NCBI GenBank assembly: GCA_964397525.1
Contig: CAYNIY010000016.1
Span: 1-34,197 of the forward strand
Reading direction: 5' to 3'
DNA length: 34,197 nucleotides
Source: Syntrophopropionicum sp964397525
Lineage (GTDB): Bacteria; Bacillota; Desulfotomaculia; Desulfotomaculales; Pelotomaculaceae
Below, piece after piece: positions 8,893-17,107 of this stretch (within the stretch, counting starts at the first letter, position 1; each line of letters opens with the position of its first letter). Made by a program: the position numbers and the translations under genes. A model generated the notes under the pieces. That model was given only the letters and a program-made list of their open reading frames with translations. It did not search any database and had not been told where the DNA came from.

Positions 8893-9051
8893 GCGCATAC
8901 CCTCCAAAAAGCACTGCAATATTTTATATATTATAACATAAAGGTATATAGATATTTACAGACACCGGAAAAAGGAAGATTGCCTCATTCATAGAATGTA
9001 ATAAATAGTAATATTTACACATCCAATTATTCTAAAAAGGAGGAACTGATA

Positions 9052-9606
9052 ATGAATGTGTTAATTACACTGGGATTCATCATATTACTCGTATTTGTCC
9101 TGATGGCAATATACAACAAGCTCATCCGCCTCAGGAATACCGTCAAATCGTCGTGGTCAGACATCGATGTTCAGCTTAAAAAGAGGTATGACCTGGTGCC
9201 GAACCTTGTGGAGACCGTCAAGGGCTACGCATCCCATGAGAAAACCGTTTTTGAGAAGGTGACCGAGGCGAGGTCTTTGGCCATGCAGGCTACGTCTCCC
9301 GCAGAAAAAGCCAAAGCGGAGAACATGCTGGCCGGGACTTTGAAGAGCCTTTTTGCGGTGGCTGAGGCATATCCGGAACTGAAGGCCAACGCCAACTTCC
9401 TGCAGCTGCAGACTCAGCTGCAGGAGCTTGAGAACAACATCGAGTATGCCAGGAGATACTACAACGCTGTAGTCCGGGATTACAACATAACGGTAGAGTC
9501 CGTTCCATCAAATATCGTGGCTTCCATGTTCGGTTTCAAGCAGGAGGAGTTCTTCGAGCTGGCGGCGCCGGAAGCCGAGAGAGAGCCAGTCAAGGTGAGC
9601 TTTTGA
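9052..9606 (+). CDS. lemA: LemA family membrane-anchored protein
   Basis: A 184-aa protein with one N-terminal transmembrane helix (residues 3-20) followed by a long helical domain, the standard LemA plan. The signature SSWSDIDVQLKKRYDLVPNL follows the anchor, and the family motif YNITVESVPSNIVASMFGF is near the end. The biochemical role of LemA is not established; it is commonly encoded beside DUF2207 or TPM-domain membrane proteins, as here. AAGGAGGA lies ahead of the ATG. Its TGA stop abuts the ATG of the next gene, so the two are translated as one unit. Confidence 0.93.
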   Translation: MNVLITLGFIILLVFVLMAIYNKLIRLRNTVKSSWSDIDVQLKKRYDLVPNLVETVKGYASHEKTVFEKVTEARSLAMQATSPAEKAKAENMLAGTLKSLFAVAEAYPELKANANFLQLQTQLQELENNIEYARRYYNAVVRDYNITVESVPSNIVASMFGFKQEEFFELAAPEAEREPVKVSF

Positions 9607-11352
9607 ATGAAAAAGGTATCTTTAATAATATGCGCCATATTGATAATCCTGGTTTTCCTCCCGTCCGCTGCTAACGCGCAGGACTATACCATAAACGATT
9701 TCAACTCTGAAATAGTCATCAGCAGCGATGCCTCCATCATGGTCAAAGAAACAATAGTCGTATATTTTTTGACCTCAAGGCACGGCATTTACAGGGAAAT
9801 TCCTTATAGGTATACGGACGACCTGGGCGGCACGGTGATAACACCGCTGAATGTGATCTCGGTCAAGGACCAGAACGGTGTCCCCTGGAAATACCAGGTC
9901 AGCAAAGAAGGCAGTGTCATCAACATTAAAATAGGTGATGCAAATAAATACGTGAGCGGTTTTCAGACTTACGTGATCACCTACAAAGTTAAAAATGCCA
10001 TATTATTTCTGGAAGATCATGACCAGCTTTACTGGAATGTTACAGGCAATTACTGGACCGCGCCCATTAATAAAGCATCGGCTGACGTTTACCTGTCAGC
10101 CAATGGCGCCGGCAGTGGCATCAGGGCGGCCAGCTACGTGGGATATTACGGCGCGGACGAGCAGGGCGGCAGTGAAATTATTAATAATTCCGCCAAGTTC
10201 TATGCTGAAAGAAACCTGAGAACAGGCGAGGGTTTGACCATCGTATTCGGGTGGGACAAGGGGCTTGTTTCACCACCCTCATCATTGCAGAAATTTTTAA
10301 TGTCAATTAACTTCAGGGAGAACTGGGTTTTCCTGTTCCCGGTCCTGGCGCTGGCATTCATGATCAATCTCTGGTACAGGACAGGCCGGGATCCTAAAGT
10401 AAGGGAAGCGGTCGCCGTGATGTATGAACCCCCGAAATTTAGAGATGTGCCCCTGACACCAGCGGAGGCCGGCTTCATGATTGATGAAAAGTTTGATCAG
10501 CGGGATATAACCGCGGCCATAGTGGGGCTGGCGGTGAAAGGCTACATCAGGATTGAAGAGATCGACCAAGGCGGCCTGATTTTCAAATCAAAGGATTATA
10601 ACCTGAGCGCAGTCAAAGAGGCTGATACTGGACTCAGCGCTTTTGAGCACCTGCTCATGAGCAATGTCTTTTCAGGCACGCCCAGCATACTCGTATCTGA
10701 TATGAAGAACAAGTTCTATAAGAGCATACCGGCATTAAAGGACTCTATCCACAAAGAGGTGGTAGGCAAAAAATTCTTTTTGCGCAGCCCTGAATCTGTG
10801 CAGGGTTATTATATCGCAGCGGCGCTCATATCTGCCCTGCTGGTATTCTTGCTGGGATTATTTGTCCAAAGCACGATTAATTCATATTCCTCCCCGGGCC
10901 AGAGCGTTTTCGCCGCGATACTGACCGGCTTGTGCATAATCGCCTTTGTCGGTGCCATGCCCGTGAAAACAAAAGCCGGCGCGGCTGTGCACATGGACGT
11001 TCTTGGCTTCCAGGAATTCTTAAACCGCGCGGAAAAAGACAGGCTGGAAAGGATGGGGGACAGCAGCCTCTTCTCAAGGTTTCTGCCGTATGCCATGGCG
11101 CTGGGCGTGGCTGATAACTGGGCAAAGGCGTTCGAGGGTATCTTCCAGGAGCAGCCGGAATGGTACGTTTCACCGACCGGTATGGGAATGTTTAATGCCC
11201 ATGTCTTCAACAGCTCGATCAGTTCGATGGCGTCAAGTGTCGGCTCCGCAATGTTTTCCGCGCCAAGGAGCAGCGGCGGCGGCGGCGGGGGTTTTGGCGG
11301 CGGGGGATTTTCCGGCGGGGGTTTTGGCGGCGGCGGCGGTGGCAGCTGGTGA
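9607..11352 (+). CDS. DUF2207 membrane protein with glycine-rich tail
   Basis: A 581-aa protein with a signal peptide (cleavage after about residue 24) and an extracytoplasmic DUF2207 domain containing RHGIYREIPYRY, typical of the family. One transmembrane helix lies near 239-258, a cytoplasmic region follows, then two more helices near 399-418 and 433-452. From about 554 the protein is nearly all Gly, Ser and Phe, ending in GGGGGGSW. Such a tail is seen in many DUF2207 and TPM-domain proteins. Function is unknown; together with LemA it probably acts at the cell envelope. The start codon directly follows the lemA stop, and AAGGTGAG inside lemA serves as ribosome site. Confidence 0.9.
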   Translation: MKKVSLIICAILIILVFLPSAANAQDYTINDFNSEIVISSDASIMVKETIVVYFLTSRHGIYREIPYRYTDDLGGTVITPLNVISVKDQNGVPWKYQVSKEGSVINIKIGDANKYVSGFQTYVITYKVKNAILFLEDHDQLYWNVTGNYWTAPINKASADVYLSANGAGSGIRAASYVGYYGADEQGGSEIINNSAKFYAERNLRTGEGLTIVFGWDKGLVSPPSSLQKFLMSINFRENWVFLFPVLALAFMINLWYRTGRDPKVREAVAVMYEPPKFRDVPLTPAEAGFMIDEKFDQRDITAAIVGLAVKGYIRIEEIDQGGLIFKSKDYNLSAVKEADTGLSAFEHLLMSNVFSGTPSILVSDMKNKFYKSIPALKDSIHKEVVGKKFFLRSPESVQGYYIAAALISALLVFLLGLFVQSTINSYSSPGQSVFAAILTGLCIIAFVGAMPVKTKAGAAVHMDVLGFQEFLNRAEKDRLERMGDSSLFSRFLPYAMALGVADNWAKAFEGIFQEQPEWYVSPTGMGMFNAHVFNSSISSMASSVGSAMFSAPRSSGGGGGGFGGGGFSGGGFGGGGGGSW

Positions 11353-11378
11353 TGTCAGGCCGCTTAAATTAATGATGA

Positions 11379-11409
11379 TAAAAGCTGGGGCTAAAACCCC
11401 AGCTTTTTA
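11379..11409. terminator. Bidirectional terminator
   Basis: AAAAGCTGGGG and CCCCAGCTTTT form a perfect stem with a short loop between the convergent DUF2207 and prenyltransferase genes. T-runs are available on both strands. Confidence 0.92.
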
Positions 11410-11428
11410 GATAAAATTTTGATAGCGT

Positions 11429-12328
11429 TTATGAGATAAATAAGGCCAGCGCCACCAGGAAAATCGTGGAAAGAATGACAATGACGTTTTTCCCGAGGAA
11501 GGGTATTAAGGAAGGGATATTTTCACAATTTCTAAAGACACCCCTGACAGTATCTACCGCAAGCGGCAGGCTGAGCAGCCCGATCAGGGTGAGCGCAGGC
11601 ATTATCTTAAGGTAGACACTGACGGGCAGTACCAGGTAGGCCCCGGCGAGTAAAAAAGCATAGACATAGGCGTTTTTCCGGGGTTCCAGTATGGTCAGCA
11701 AGTGCCGGCGCCCCACGGTGCGATCGGCTTCAGCGTCGGGAAACTGGTTTAGCAGCAGCAGGTCGCTGACAAAAAAGAGCGGGATTAGTGAAACAGCCAA
11801 GGCGGTATAATCAAAAAACCCCTGCAGTACAAAATATGTGCCCAGCACCATGCAGGGCCCGAACGCCAGCCCGGGAACCAGCAGGCAGAGCAGGGGGGAG
11901 CGGGTGATGTAGTCGGTATACAGCACGATCATCAATACTCCCGGGATACCGACCAGCAGCAGCTGCCAGCCGCGCGCGTATACCAGGTATAAGCCAATGA
12001 TCACGGTGACAGCCAATGTAGCCAGCCCGTAGTAAAGAGCTGACTTGGGTGACATCTGCTTCTTGGGCAGTAAGCCGCTGCCGCCGCTGAAGGGAGTTTT
12101 GGGTGTGATGTCGTCCAGCCCACTGATATAATCGCTGTAATCGTTCAGGATGTTGACCGAGGCATGGGCCATCATGGCTCCGATCATGGCCAGCGCCAGG
12201 TATAAAAGGTTGATACTGCCCGCCTGCCAGTATGCCGCGCCAGCGCCTGCAAGGACGCACGCGACAGAAAGGATGATGAATTGGGGGCGGCTCTCAAAAA
12301 CGTAGATCATTGCTTTACTCATTTTCAA
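11429..12328 (-). CDS. UbiA-family prenyltransferase (MenA-like)
   Basis: A 299-aa polytopic membrane protein (about eight or nine helices) that should transfer a polyprenyl chain from its diphosphate to an aromatic acceptor. The first Mg-diphosphate motif is NDYSDYISGLDD at 62-73. The second is DAEADR in the loop near 195-200. The family also includes 1,4-dihydroxy-2-naphthoate prenyltransferase of menaquinone synthesis, and the length and SGLDDITPKTPFSGGSG loop fit that subgroup, but no other men gene is nearby. GAGAGG precedes the ATG. It stands alone on the minus strand. Family is sure; assignment to menaquinone is a guess. Confidence 0.88.
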   Translation of the reverse strand: MKMSKAMIYVFESRPQFIILSVACVLAGAGAAYWQAGSINLLYLALAMIGAMMAHASVNILNDYSDYISGLDDITPKTPFSGGSGLLPKKQMSPKSALYYGLATLAVTVIIGLYLVYARGWQLLLVGIPGVLMIVLYTDYITRSPLLCLLVPGLAFGPCMVLGTYFVLQGFFDYTALAVSLIPLFFVSDLLLLNQFPDAEADRTVGRRHLLTILEPRKNAYVYAFLLAGAYLVLPVSVYLKIMPALTLIGLLSLPLAVDTVRGVFRNCENIPSLIPFLGKNVIVILSTIFLVALALFIS

Positions 12329-12587
12329 CCTCTCAGCGCAGTATTTGTAAACGAGGTATTATCATAAACCTGTTTTTGATTTTATCATTATACAGCAGGA
12401 ATCTACAAGTATAATATACCAGTATTTTCAATATTATATGATAAATATGAGAGTTGAAATTTGGTGCCTAGAAGCATAGAATTAAATAAACCAATTCAAA
12501 GATAAGAAACGAATCTGCCGGCGGCCAGTCTAAGCCGGCTGAATACTATAATGCAATTCTAAAATTAATGAAGGGCGGAGGTTTGAA
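12329..12587. other. Intergenic region upstream of proA
   Basis: A 259-bp AT-rich spacer separating divergent genes, so it must hold both promoters; none matches consensus well. A GCCGGC...GCCGGC hairpin lies near 12516-12538. I see no T-box or known riboswitch here. Confidence 0.4.
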
Positions 12588-13883
12588 ATGGGTATCAGCA
12601 ATTTTGCCCGCCTGGTTAAGGACGCCTCAATTGAACTGGCGGCCTTGGGCGCGGATCAGAAAAACAGGGCTTTACACGAGGTAGCCAAAGCCCTGGTCGA
12701 ACACCGGGAAGAAATCATCAGGGCGAACCGGGAGGATCTGGCGCGGAGCGAGGGTGAAAAATTGGCGGCGCCCCTGTTGAAGAGGCTGAGGTTTGATGAA
12801 GACAAAATAGCAGAAACGGTAGAAGGGATCCAGAGCCTGGCTGGCCTGGAAGATCCCGTCGGCAGGACGCTGCTTTCAACTGAGCTGGATGATGGTCTGG
12901 AATTGTTCAGAGTAACCTGCCCCATTGGAGTAATTGGCGTTATCTTTGAATCCAGGCCCGACGCCCTGGTGCAGATCTCCACCCTCTGCCTGAAAAGCGG
13001 CAACGGCGTGCTGCTTAAAGGCGGCTCTGAAGCTATGGAAACCAACCGGGTCCTGGCTGATGTGATTATAAAAGCTACGGAGAAAGCAGGGGTCCCCGCC
13101 AATTGGCTCAAGCTCATGGAAACCAGGGCCCAAGTCAGCGAAATGCTGAAACTGGACGAATATATCGACCTGATTATCCCCAGGGGATCGAACGAATTCG
13201 TCAGGTACATCATGGACAATTCGCGCATCCCGGTCATGGGCCACGCGGACGGCATCTGCCACTGCTTCATCGATGAGGAATACGATCTGGAGATGGCAGT
13301 AAAAATCGTGGTAGACTCCAAGACCCAGTACGTTGCTGTGTGCAATGCCCTGGAGACACTGCTGGTGCATGAAGGTGCGGCGGCGAGGTTTCTGCCAGCC
13401 ATAAAGGAAGCCTTGGATAAGAAAGGGGTGGAAATAGTCGGCTGCCCCAGGACAAGGAAAATTATCCCCGTTGCTCCGGCCACCGAAACGGACTGGAAGA
13501 CAGAGTATCTGGATTACAAGCTGTCGATTAAAGTGGTCAATGATTTAGATGAAGCAATCAGCCACATCAACACCTACGGATCAGGGCACACGGACAGCAT
13601 TGTCACGACTAGGCGGGAAAAAGCGGTCCGCTTCATCTCTCTGGTTGACTCGGGGAACGTCTTCTGGAACTGCTCCACGCGGTTTTCCGACGGTTTCCGT
13701 TACGGCTTGGGCGCGGAAGTGGGGATAAGCACGAGCAAGATCCACGCCAGGGGGCCGGTCGGCCTTGACGGACTGGTCATTTATAAATATATACTGCTCG
13801 GCAGCGGCCAGATTGTGGCAGAATACTCGAGCAAGGAAAAAACTTTCAAGCACAGAAAAATGGACAAGACATTCAGTTTATAA
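12588..13883 (+). CDS. proA: Gamma-glutamyl phosphate reductase (glutamate-5-semialdehyde dehydrogenase)
   Basis: Reduces glutamyl-5-phosphate to glutamate semialdehyde with NADPH, the second step of proline synthesis. The 431 aa are the full family length. The aldehyde-dehydrogenase fold is clear: VIFESRPDALVQI at 118-130, the catalytic Cys252 in VAVCNALETLLVH, and the C-terminal FRYGLGAEVGISTSK block. GGCGGAGG precedes the ATG. proB, normally adjacent, is absent from both sides, so glutamate kinase must be encoded elsewhere. A strong terminator follows immediately. Confidence 0.97.
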   Translation: MGISNFARLVKDASIELAALGADQKNRALHEVAKALVEHREEIIRANREDLARSEGEKLAAPLLKRLRFDEDKIAETVEGIQSLAGLEDPVGRTLLSTELDDGLELFRVTCPIGVIGVIFESRPDALVQISTLCLKSGNGVLLKGGSEAMETNRVLADVIIKATEKAGVPANWLKLMETRAQVSEMLKLDEYIDLIIPRGSNEFVRYIMDNSRIPVMGHADGICHCFIDEEYDLEMAVKIVVDSKTQYVAVCNALETLLVHEGAAARFLPAIKEALDKKGVEIVGCPRTRKIIPVAPATETDWKTEYLDYKLSIKVVNDLDEAISHINTYGSGHTDSIVTTRREKAVRFISLVDSGNVFWNCSTRFSDGFRYGLGAEVGISTSKIHARGPVGLDGLVIYKYILLGSGQIVAEYSSKEKTFKHRKMDKTFSL

Positions 13884-13891
13884 AAGCGACA

Positions 13892-13926
13892 GGCGGGCCG
13901 GGGAAACATTCCCCGGCCCGCTTTTA
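13892..13926 (+). terminator. Intrinsic terminator after proA
   Basis: GCGGGCCGGGGA and TCCCCGGCCCGC form a 12-bp perfect stem with a 4-5 nt loop followed by TTTT. Confidence 0.93.
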
Positions 13927-13980
13927 ATGTTCGTGATCATGGCTGTGGCTTTGGCCCCCACGGGAGCCAGGTTTCGCGGC

Positions 13981-14142
13981 TCAGCAGCCTGGCTCGCCGT
14001 GGTTGCCGCAGCAGTTGCTGCGGTTTTTTATTTTGATCCAGTTGTTGCGCAGCAGCAGCTTCAGCTTAACCATAAAAGGCGCTTCGTAATCATGCCAGTT
14101 GGTGATGGCCACCCGCACACTCGGCTTTACTTTTTCACCCAT
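13981..14142 (-). CDS. Unrecognised 53-aa protein with Cys-rich C terminus
   Basis: I do not recognise this family. The frame runs further upstream, but GAGGTG sits about 6 nt before the ATG at 14142, giving 53 aa. The body is basic with an LKLLLRNNW segment, and the tail CCGNHGEPGC carries three Cys and a His, a possible metal site. It starts 14 nt after the end of the membrane protein gene on the same strand, so the two are likely cotranscribed. A 7-8 bp inverted repeat (13964-13971 with 13988-13995) overlaps its stop codon. Confidence 0.6.
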   Translation of the reverse strand: MGEKVKPSVRVAITNWHDYEAPFMVKLKLLLRNNWIKIKNRSNCCGNHGEPGC

Positions 14143-14156
14143 ACTGTTCACCTCGC

Positions 14157-14777
14157 TTATCTGTTGATCATCAGCTGCCAAACCAGCAGGAACAGGGAAC
14201 CCCACCAGCCGGTGAAGGAGACAACGAAGCTGATGGCAATTTTAGCCTGCCATGAGGCAGGCAACAGTTCCTGCGCCCGGCCCTCCCTCTCTCTTTGGAG
14301 CAGGCGCGGGCTGACCCAGAAGCTCAGGAACAAACCATTGAAAAAGAGGAAGACAGCGGCCAGGGCATGGAAGGCGGCCACACCGCTCAGGCCGTTTTCC
14401 CGGTAGAATATGCAGCCGCCGATCAGGGCAAGGATGTATCCCAGCCAGATCAGGGGTTTGGTAACCTTGTGGGCTCTGATCGTTGACTCAGTCCAATAGG
14501 GCGATTTCATGCCCAAAAAACCGTGCATGTCTATTACTGTCACTGCGCCCAAACCGATCACAAAGCCAGCCAGGAAAACAAACAAACCGATGATGTCCAT
14601 CCACGGGATCGTGCCAGCCGCAGGTTCGGGTAAAATGCCGTACACGGCTGCTGGGGCATTAGCGGCTGTAGTGCTGATGAAAATCAGAAAAAACAATCCA
14701 AGTACTGGAACCGAGATATTTTTGTCAGAGAGCATCATTTTTAAACGTGACAGCTTGCTGGCAGGCGGCATGGCCAT
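14157..14777 (-). CDS. Polytopic membrane protein of unknown function
   Basis: About 206 aa with five predicted transmembrane helices. Three His residues sit at or within helices (in VIDMHGFLG, IRAHKVTK and AAFHALAAVF), which would fit haem or metal binding in the membrane; this is inference. The longest frame starts with GTG at 14786, but GAGGGGG immediately abuts that codon and is 8 nt from the ATG at 14777, so the latter is preferred. It leads a two-gene unit with the Cys-tailed small protein. I cannot match it to a named family; cytochrome-b-like or CopD-like proteins are possible. Confidence 0.75.
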   Translation of the reverse strand: MAMPPASKLSRLKMMLSDKNISVPVLGLFFLIFISTTAANAPAAVYGILPEPAAGTIPWMDIIGLFVFLAGFVIGLGAVTVIDMHGFLGMKSPYWTESTIRAHKVTKPLIWLGYILALIGGCIFYRENGLSGVAAFHALAAVFLFFNGLFLSFWVSPRLLQREREGRAQELLPASWQAKIAISFVVSFTGWWGSLFLLVWQLMINR

Positions 14778-15098
14778 TTTTTGCACCCCCTCTTAAATTT
14801 GGATAAGACTTAAAATTTATAATATCAGATTTAAATATAAAATATATTAAAAATATGTTAACATTTGATAAATAATATATTTGCTTTCATCATGACAGGA
14901 TGATTGTAACTATGCAATTTCACCTGAAAATTACACCGGCAACAATCCATAATTGGATCAAGCTATGGGATATGGGACGGACAGCAGCTGAAATTTAATA
15001 GTTATATAATGTTTACGAAATACAAAATTAATTTATTATACATATTATTAATAATCAAGTTAGTTAAACAAGAATAAAACAAGGAAAGGAGGGATATG
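14778..15098. other. AT-rich divergent intergenic region
   Basis: About 320 bp between the membrane protein and mscL. TATAAT at 15005-15010 could be the mscL -10, though no good -35 accompanies it. I looked for a riboswitch and found no conserved core; the rest is featureless by eye. Confidence 0.4.
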
Positions 15099-15536
15099 AT
15101 GTTTAAGGAATTTAAGGAATTTGCCATGAAAGGCAGCATGGTAGACTTGGCTATTGGTATTGTCATCGGCGCGGCTTTCGGCAAAATCATCACTTCGTTG
15201 GTCAGCGATGTGATCATGCCGCCAATCGGCCTGTTGCTGGGGAAAGTTGATTTTGCCAGCCTCTTCATAGATCTGAGCGGCAAGGGTTATGCCACTCTGG
15301 CTGAGGCAAAGGCTGCCGGGGCGGCGACGATAAACTACGGCCTGTTTTTGAACACATTGATAGATTTTATCATTGTGGCATTTGTTATCTTCCTCATTAT
15401 CAAGCAGATTAACCGCTTTAAGCGCGAAGAAGCGCCGGCGCCACCTGATATCAAAGACTGTCCTTTTTGTTATACTGGTATACCGGTAAAAGCTACACGG
15501 TGTCCCAACTGTACTGCTGAAATTAAGACAGCCTGA
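15099..15536 (+). CDS. mscL: Large-conductance mechanosensitive channel with C-terminal zinc ribbon
   Basis: A homopentameric tension-gated channel that releases solutes on osmotic downshock. Residues 1-15 are the amphipathic N-terminal helix. The TM1 motif is VDLAIGIVIGAAFGKIITSLV, followed by DVIMPPIGLLLG. TM2 is near 88-107 (TLIDFIIVAFVIFLIIKQIN). Beyond the usual helical bundle the protein has CPFC and CPNC pairs in the last 30 residues, a zinc-ribbon-like tail. Two ATGs lie in tandem; the second (15099) is better spaced from GGAGGGA. It is followed 28 bp later by the LapA-domain gene. Confidence 0.94.
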   Translation: MFKEFKEFAMKGSMVDLAIGIVIGAAFGKIITSLVSDVIMPPIGLLLGKVDFASLFIDLSGKGYATLAEAKAAGAATINYGLFLNTLIDFIIVAFVIFLIIKQINRFKREEAPAPPDIKDCPFCYTGIPVKATRCPNCTAEIKTA

Positions 15537-15564
15537 TAAAAAATTATTCAGACAGGTGAGATCG

Positions 15565-15885
15565 ATGAGCAAGGCCCAGTCATACTTGATCATATCCATT
15601 GTTTTTGCTCTGATCGTCGCAATATTTGCGGTTCAGAACACAGAAAAAATGGCCATATACTTTTTATTTTGGAAGGTTGAACAGGTATCAAAAGTAATTA
15701 TCATCCTGGCATCGACAGCAGCCGGTGCCCTGGTGATGCTTTTTTTGGGGTTTATGTGGAATTATAAAAAAATCAAACAAATCCGCGAACTCGAAGTCGA
15801 GATAAAAGAATTAAAGAAAAAAACGGAAACTGTAACAACCGGCGAGAAGGCTGCGACAGAACAACAGCAGCAGGTTTATCCATAA
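15565..15885 (+). CDS. LapA-domain (DUF1049) small membrane protein
   Basis: About 106 aa with two transmembrane helices (near 8-25 and 42-62) joined by the family's short loop AVQNTEKMAIYFLFWKVE. A charged, Lys-rich cytoplasmic coiled coil and a Gln-rich end follow. Family members in other bacteria (LapA/LapB, YciS) take part in lipopolysaccharide assembly, but Gram-positive versions have no assigned role. A GTG at 15556 is possible, but AGGTGAG sits 5 nt before the ATG at 15565. Cotranscribed with mscL. Confidence 0.85.
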   Translation: MSKAQSYLIISIVFALIVAIFAVQNTEKMAIYFLFWKVEQVSKVIIILASTAAGALVMLFLGFMWNYKKIKQIRELEVEIKELKKKTETVTTGEKAATEQQQQVYP

Positions 15886-15906
15886 AAAATAGCAGCTGTT
15901 CACCTC

Positions 15907-15941
15907 AGCCCCCTATAATAGGGGGCTTTTTGCGTATATGG
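15907..15941 (+). terminator. Terminator of the mscL-lapA unit
   Basis: AGCCCCCTA pairs with TAGGGGGCT around a TAA loop, followed by TTTTT. Confidence 0.92.
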
Positions 15942-15986
15942 TAGTAAGAACTAAACTTAACCTGCATAATTACCGATACTATACAC

Positions 15987-16014
15987 TAAAGTGTAATAAA
16001 TTTTACGACGATAA
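15987..16014 (+). promoter_or_regulatory. Possible sigma-D (motility sigma) promoter of the c-di-GMP module
   Basis: TAAA at 15987-15990, 16 nt, then GACGATAA at 16007-16014. The Bacillus sigma-D consensus is TAAA-N14-16-GCCGATAA, so this matches 11 of 12 positions. A TACACT-aa-AGTGTA palindrome (15982-15995) overlaps the upstream box. Transcription from here would enter the riboswitch after about 85-90 nt. Motif match only. Confidence 0.45.
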
Positions 16015-16107
16015 GACAACTGGCTTTATACAAAAATCCCGTTGAGATCTATACCTTTGCAGGATGTGTTCCAGACCCGCCGATGTTAAATTAAAGCTAA
16101 AAGAAAA

Positions 16108-16190
16108 GGCCAAATGATAAAGGCAAACTTATCGCGAGGTAAGGACGCAAAGCCAAGGGTCTTTTAAAAGACAGCCTGGTTACCTTTGGG
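16108..16190 (+). promoter_or_regulatory. Class I cyclic di-GMP riboswitch (GEMM-I)
   Basis: The conserved core is present in order: GGCAAAC, a CUUAUC/GGUAAG helix capped by a GCGA tetraloop, GGACGCAAAGCCAAGGGUC, a second hairpin GUCUUUUAAAAGAC, then ACAGCCUGGUUACC. GNRA loop, receptor and the linker GACGCAAAGCC match the known class I fold that binds c-di-GMP at the three-helix junction. CCAAA at the 5' edge can pair with UUUGG at the 3' edge to close P1. An intrinsic terminator follows 10 nt later. It controls the transglutaminase-like gene and probably the GGDEF/HD-GYP gene after it. Confidence 0.95.
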
Positions 16191-16200
16191 GTTAATGGAT

Positions 16201-16230
16201 AAACTCCTGGGAAAGCCAAGGAGTTTTTTT
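16201..16230 (+). terminator. Riboswitch expression-platform terminator
   Basis: AACTCCTGG pairs with CCAAGGAGTT (one bulged A), followed by a run of seven T. The 3' P1 strand of the aptamer (CCTTTGG) can alternatively pair with CCAAGG of this stem, so ligand-bound aptamer should favour termination. That suggests an OFF switch, which is inference. Confidence 0.85.
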
Positions 16231-16249
16231 GCGGGAAGGGGATTGGATA

Positions 16250-17089
16250 GTGCAGCAAAAATTAAAATTAGGTTTGTTTATATTGTTAATCGCTATGACC
16301 TTTATGTTCACCAGCCGTCATGAAGCAAATGCTGATGAAGCTGTTTTGAATCAAGCAATGTATGCTGTCAGAAGCACTGAATCATATGAACGCAATATAT
16401 ATGAAACAGCATCTTCCATGGCAGATCTGGATCGGGAGATCAGAGAAAATCTAATAAACCATGAAGAGATATTCACTATTAGATATTTAAACGACATCAG
16501 TAATTTGAAAGCCGGGATCAACAGCGTTATTAATGATGTAATCAGCCAGGATGATTATTTACATTATACCCTGGCGAAGTACTCTTATATTTATGAAGGT
16601 TATGAAGGAGACGTTACAATAAAGTTCAATGTGAACTATACGGAAACAAGAGGGCAAACTGATTATGTCACACAACGGATAGATGAAATTCTGGGTGAGA
16701 TAATCACGGATGATATGGATGCGTACCAAAAAGAAAAGGCTATTCATGATTACATAGTCCAAAACGTTGATTACGATACAACATTATCGGAAAACACAGC
16801 GTATGCCGCCCTGACCAAGGGGAATACTGTCTGCCAGGGATATGCGCTGCTGGCATATAAAATGCTCAACAAGGCTGGTATAGAAACGAGAATTATTGAG
16901 GGTGCAGCAGAAGAGCCGCACCTGTGGAACCTGGTGCAACTGGACGGCAGGTGGTATCACCTGGACTGCACGTGGGATGATCCGTTGCAAAGCAGAGAAG
17001 GTTTTATCTCATACAAATATTTTAACCTTACTGATGAACAAATCAGGACAGATCACAGTTGGGTCAACAGCTTCTCCCAGGCTTTATAA
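16250..17089 (+). CDS. Exported transglutaminase-like (cysteine protease-fold) protein
   Basis: About 279 aa with a signal peptide (hydrophobic core GLFILLIAMTFMF, cleavage probably after ANA near 28), then a helical region and a transglutaminase-core domain from about 160. The catalytic triad is visible: Cys195 in NTVCQGYA, His224 in PHLWNLV and Asp239 in HLDCTWDDP. Such domains act as cysteine proteases or amide cross-linkers outside the cell. The frame opens with TTG inside the terminator, but GGAAGGGG precedes the GTG at 16250. It is the first gene under the c-di-GMP riboswitch and lies 18 nt upstream of a c-di-GMP enzyme. A role in cell-surface remodelling during a motile/sessile switch is plausible but inferred. 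Confidence 0.85.
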   Translation: MQQKLKLGLFILLIAMTFMFTSRHEANADEAVLNQAMYAVRSTESYERNIYETASSMADLDREIRENLINHEEIFTIRYLNDISNLKAGINSVINDVISQDDYLHYTLAKYSYIYEGYEGDVTIKFNVNYTETRGQTDYVTQRIDEILGEIITDDMDAYQKEKAIHDYIVQNVDYDTTLSENTAYAALTKGNTVCQGYALLAYKMLNKAGIETRIIEGAAEEPHLWNLVQLDGRWYHLDCTWDDPLQSREGFISYKYFNLTDEQIRTDHSWVNSFSQAL

Positions 17090-17107
17090 ACAGAAAGGAT
17101 GTCTCTT

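Noticed and set aside
11270..11351. GGC/GGG repeat tract as a DNA repeat of independent interest
   Set aside because: It simply encodes the glycine-rich tail common in this protein family.
9995..11410. Additional frames inside the DUF2207 gene, such as those over the Gly-rich end
   Set aside because: Out-of-frame shadows of a GC-rich repeat region with no ribosome sites.
12656..13483. 275-aa minus-strand frame opposite proA
   Set aside because: Antisense shadow of proA; Ser-rich, no motifs, no ribosome site.
13964..13995. Terminator for the minus-strand membrane gene pair
   Set aside because: GAGCCAGG/CCTGGCTC is a fair inverted repeat, but it overlaps the stop codon and no T-run follows on the minus strand.
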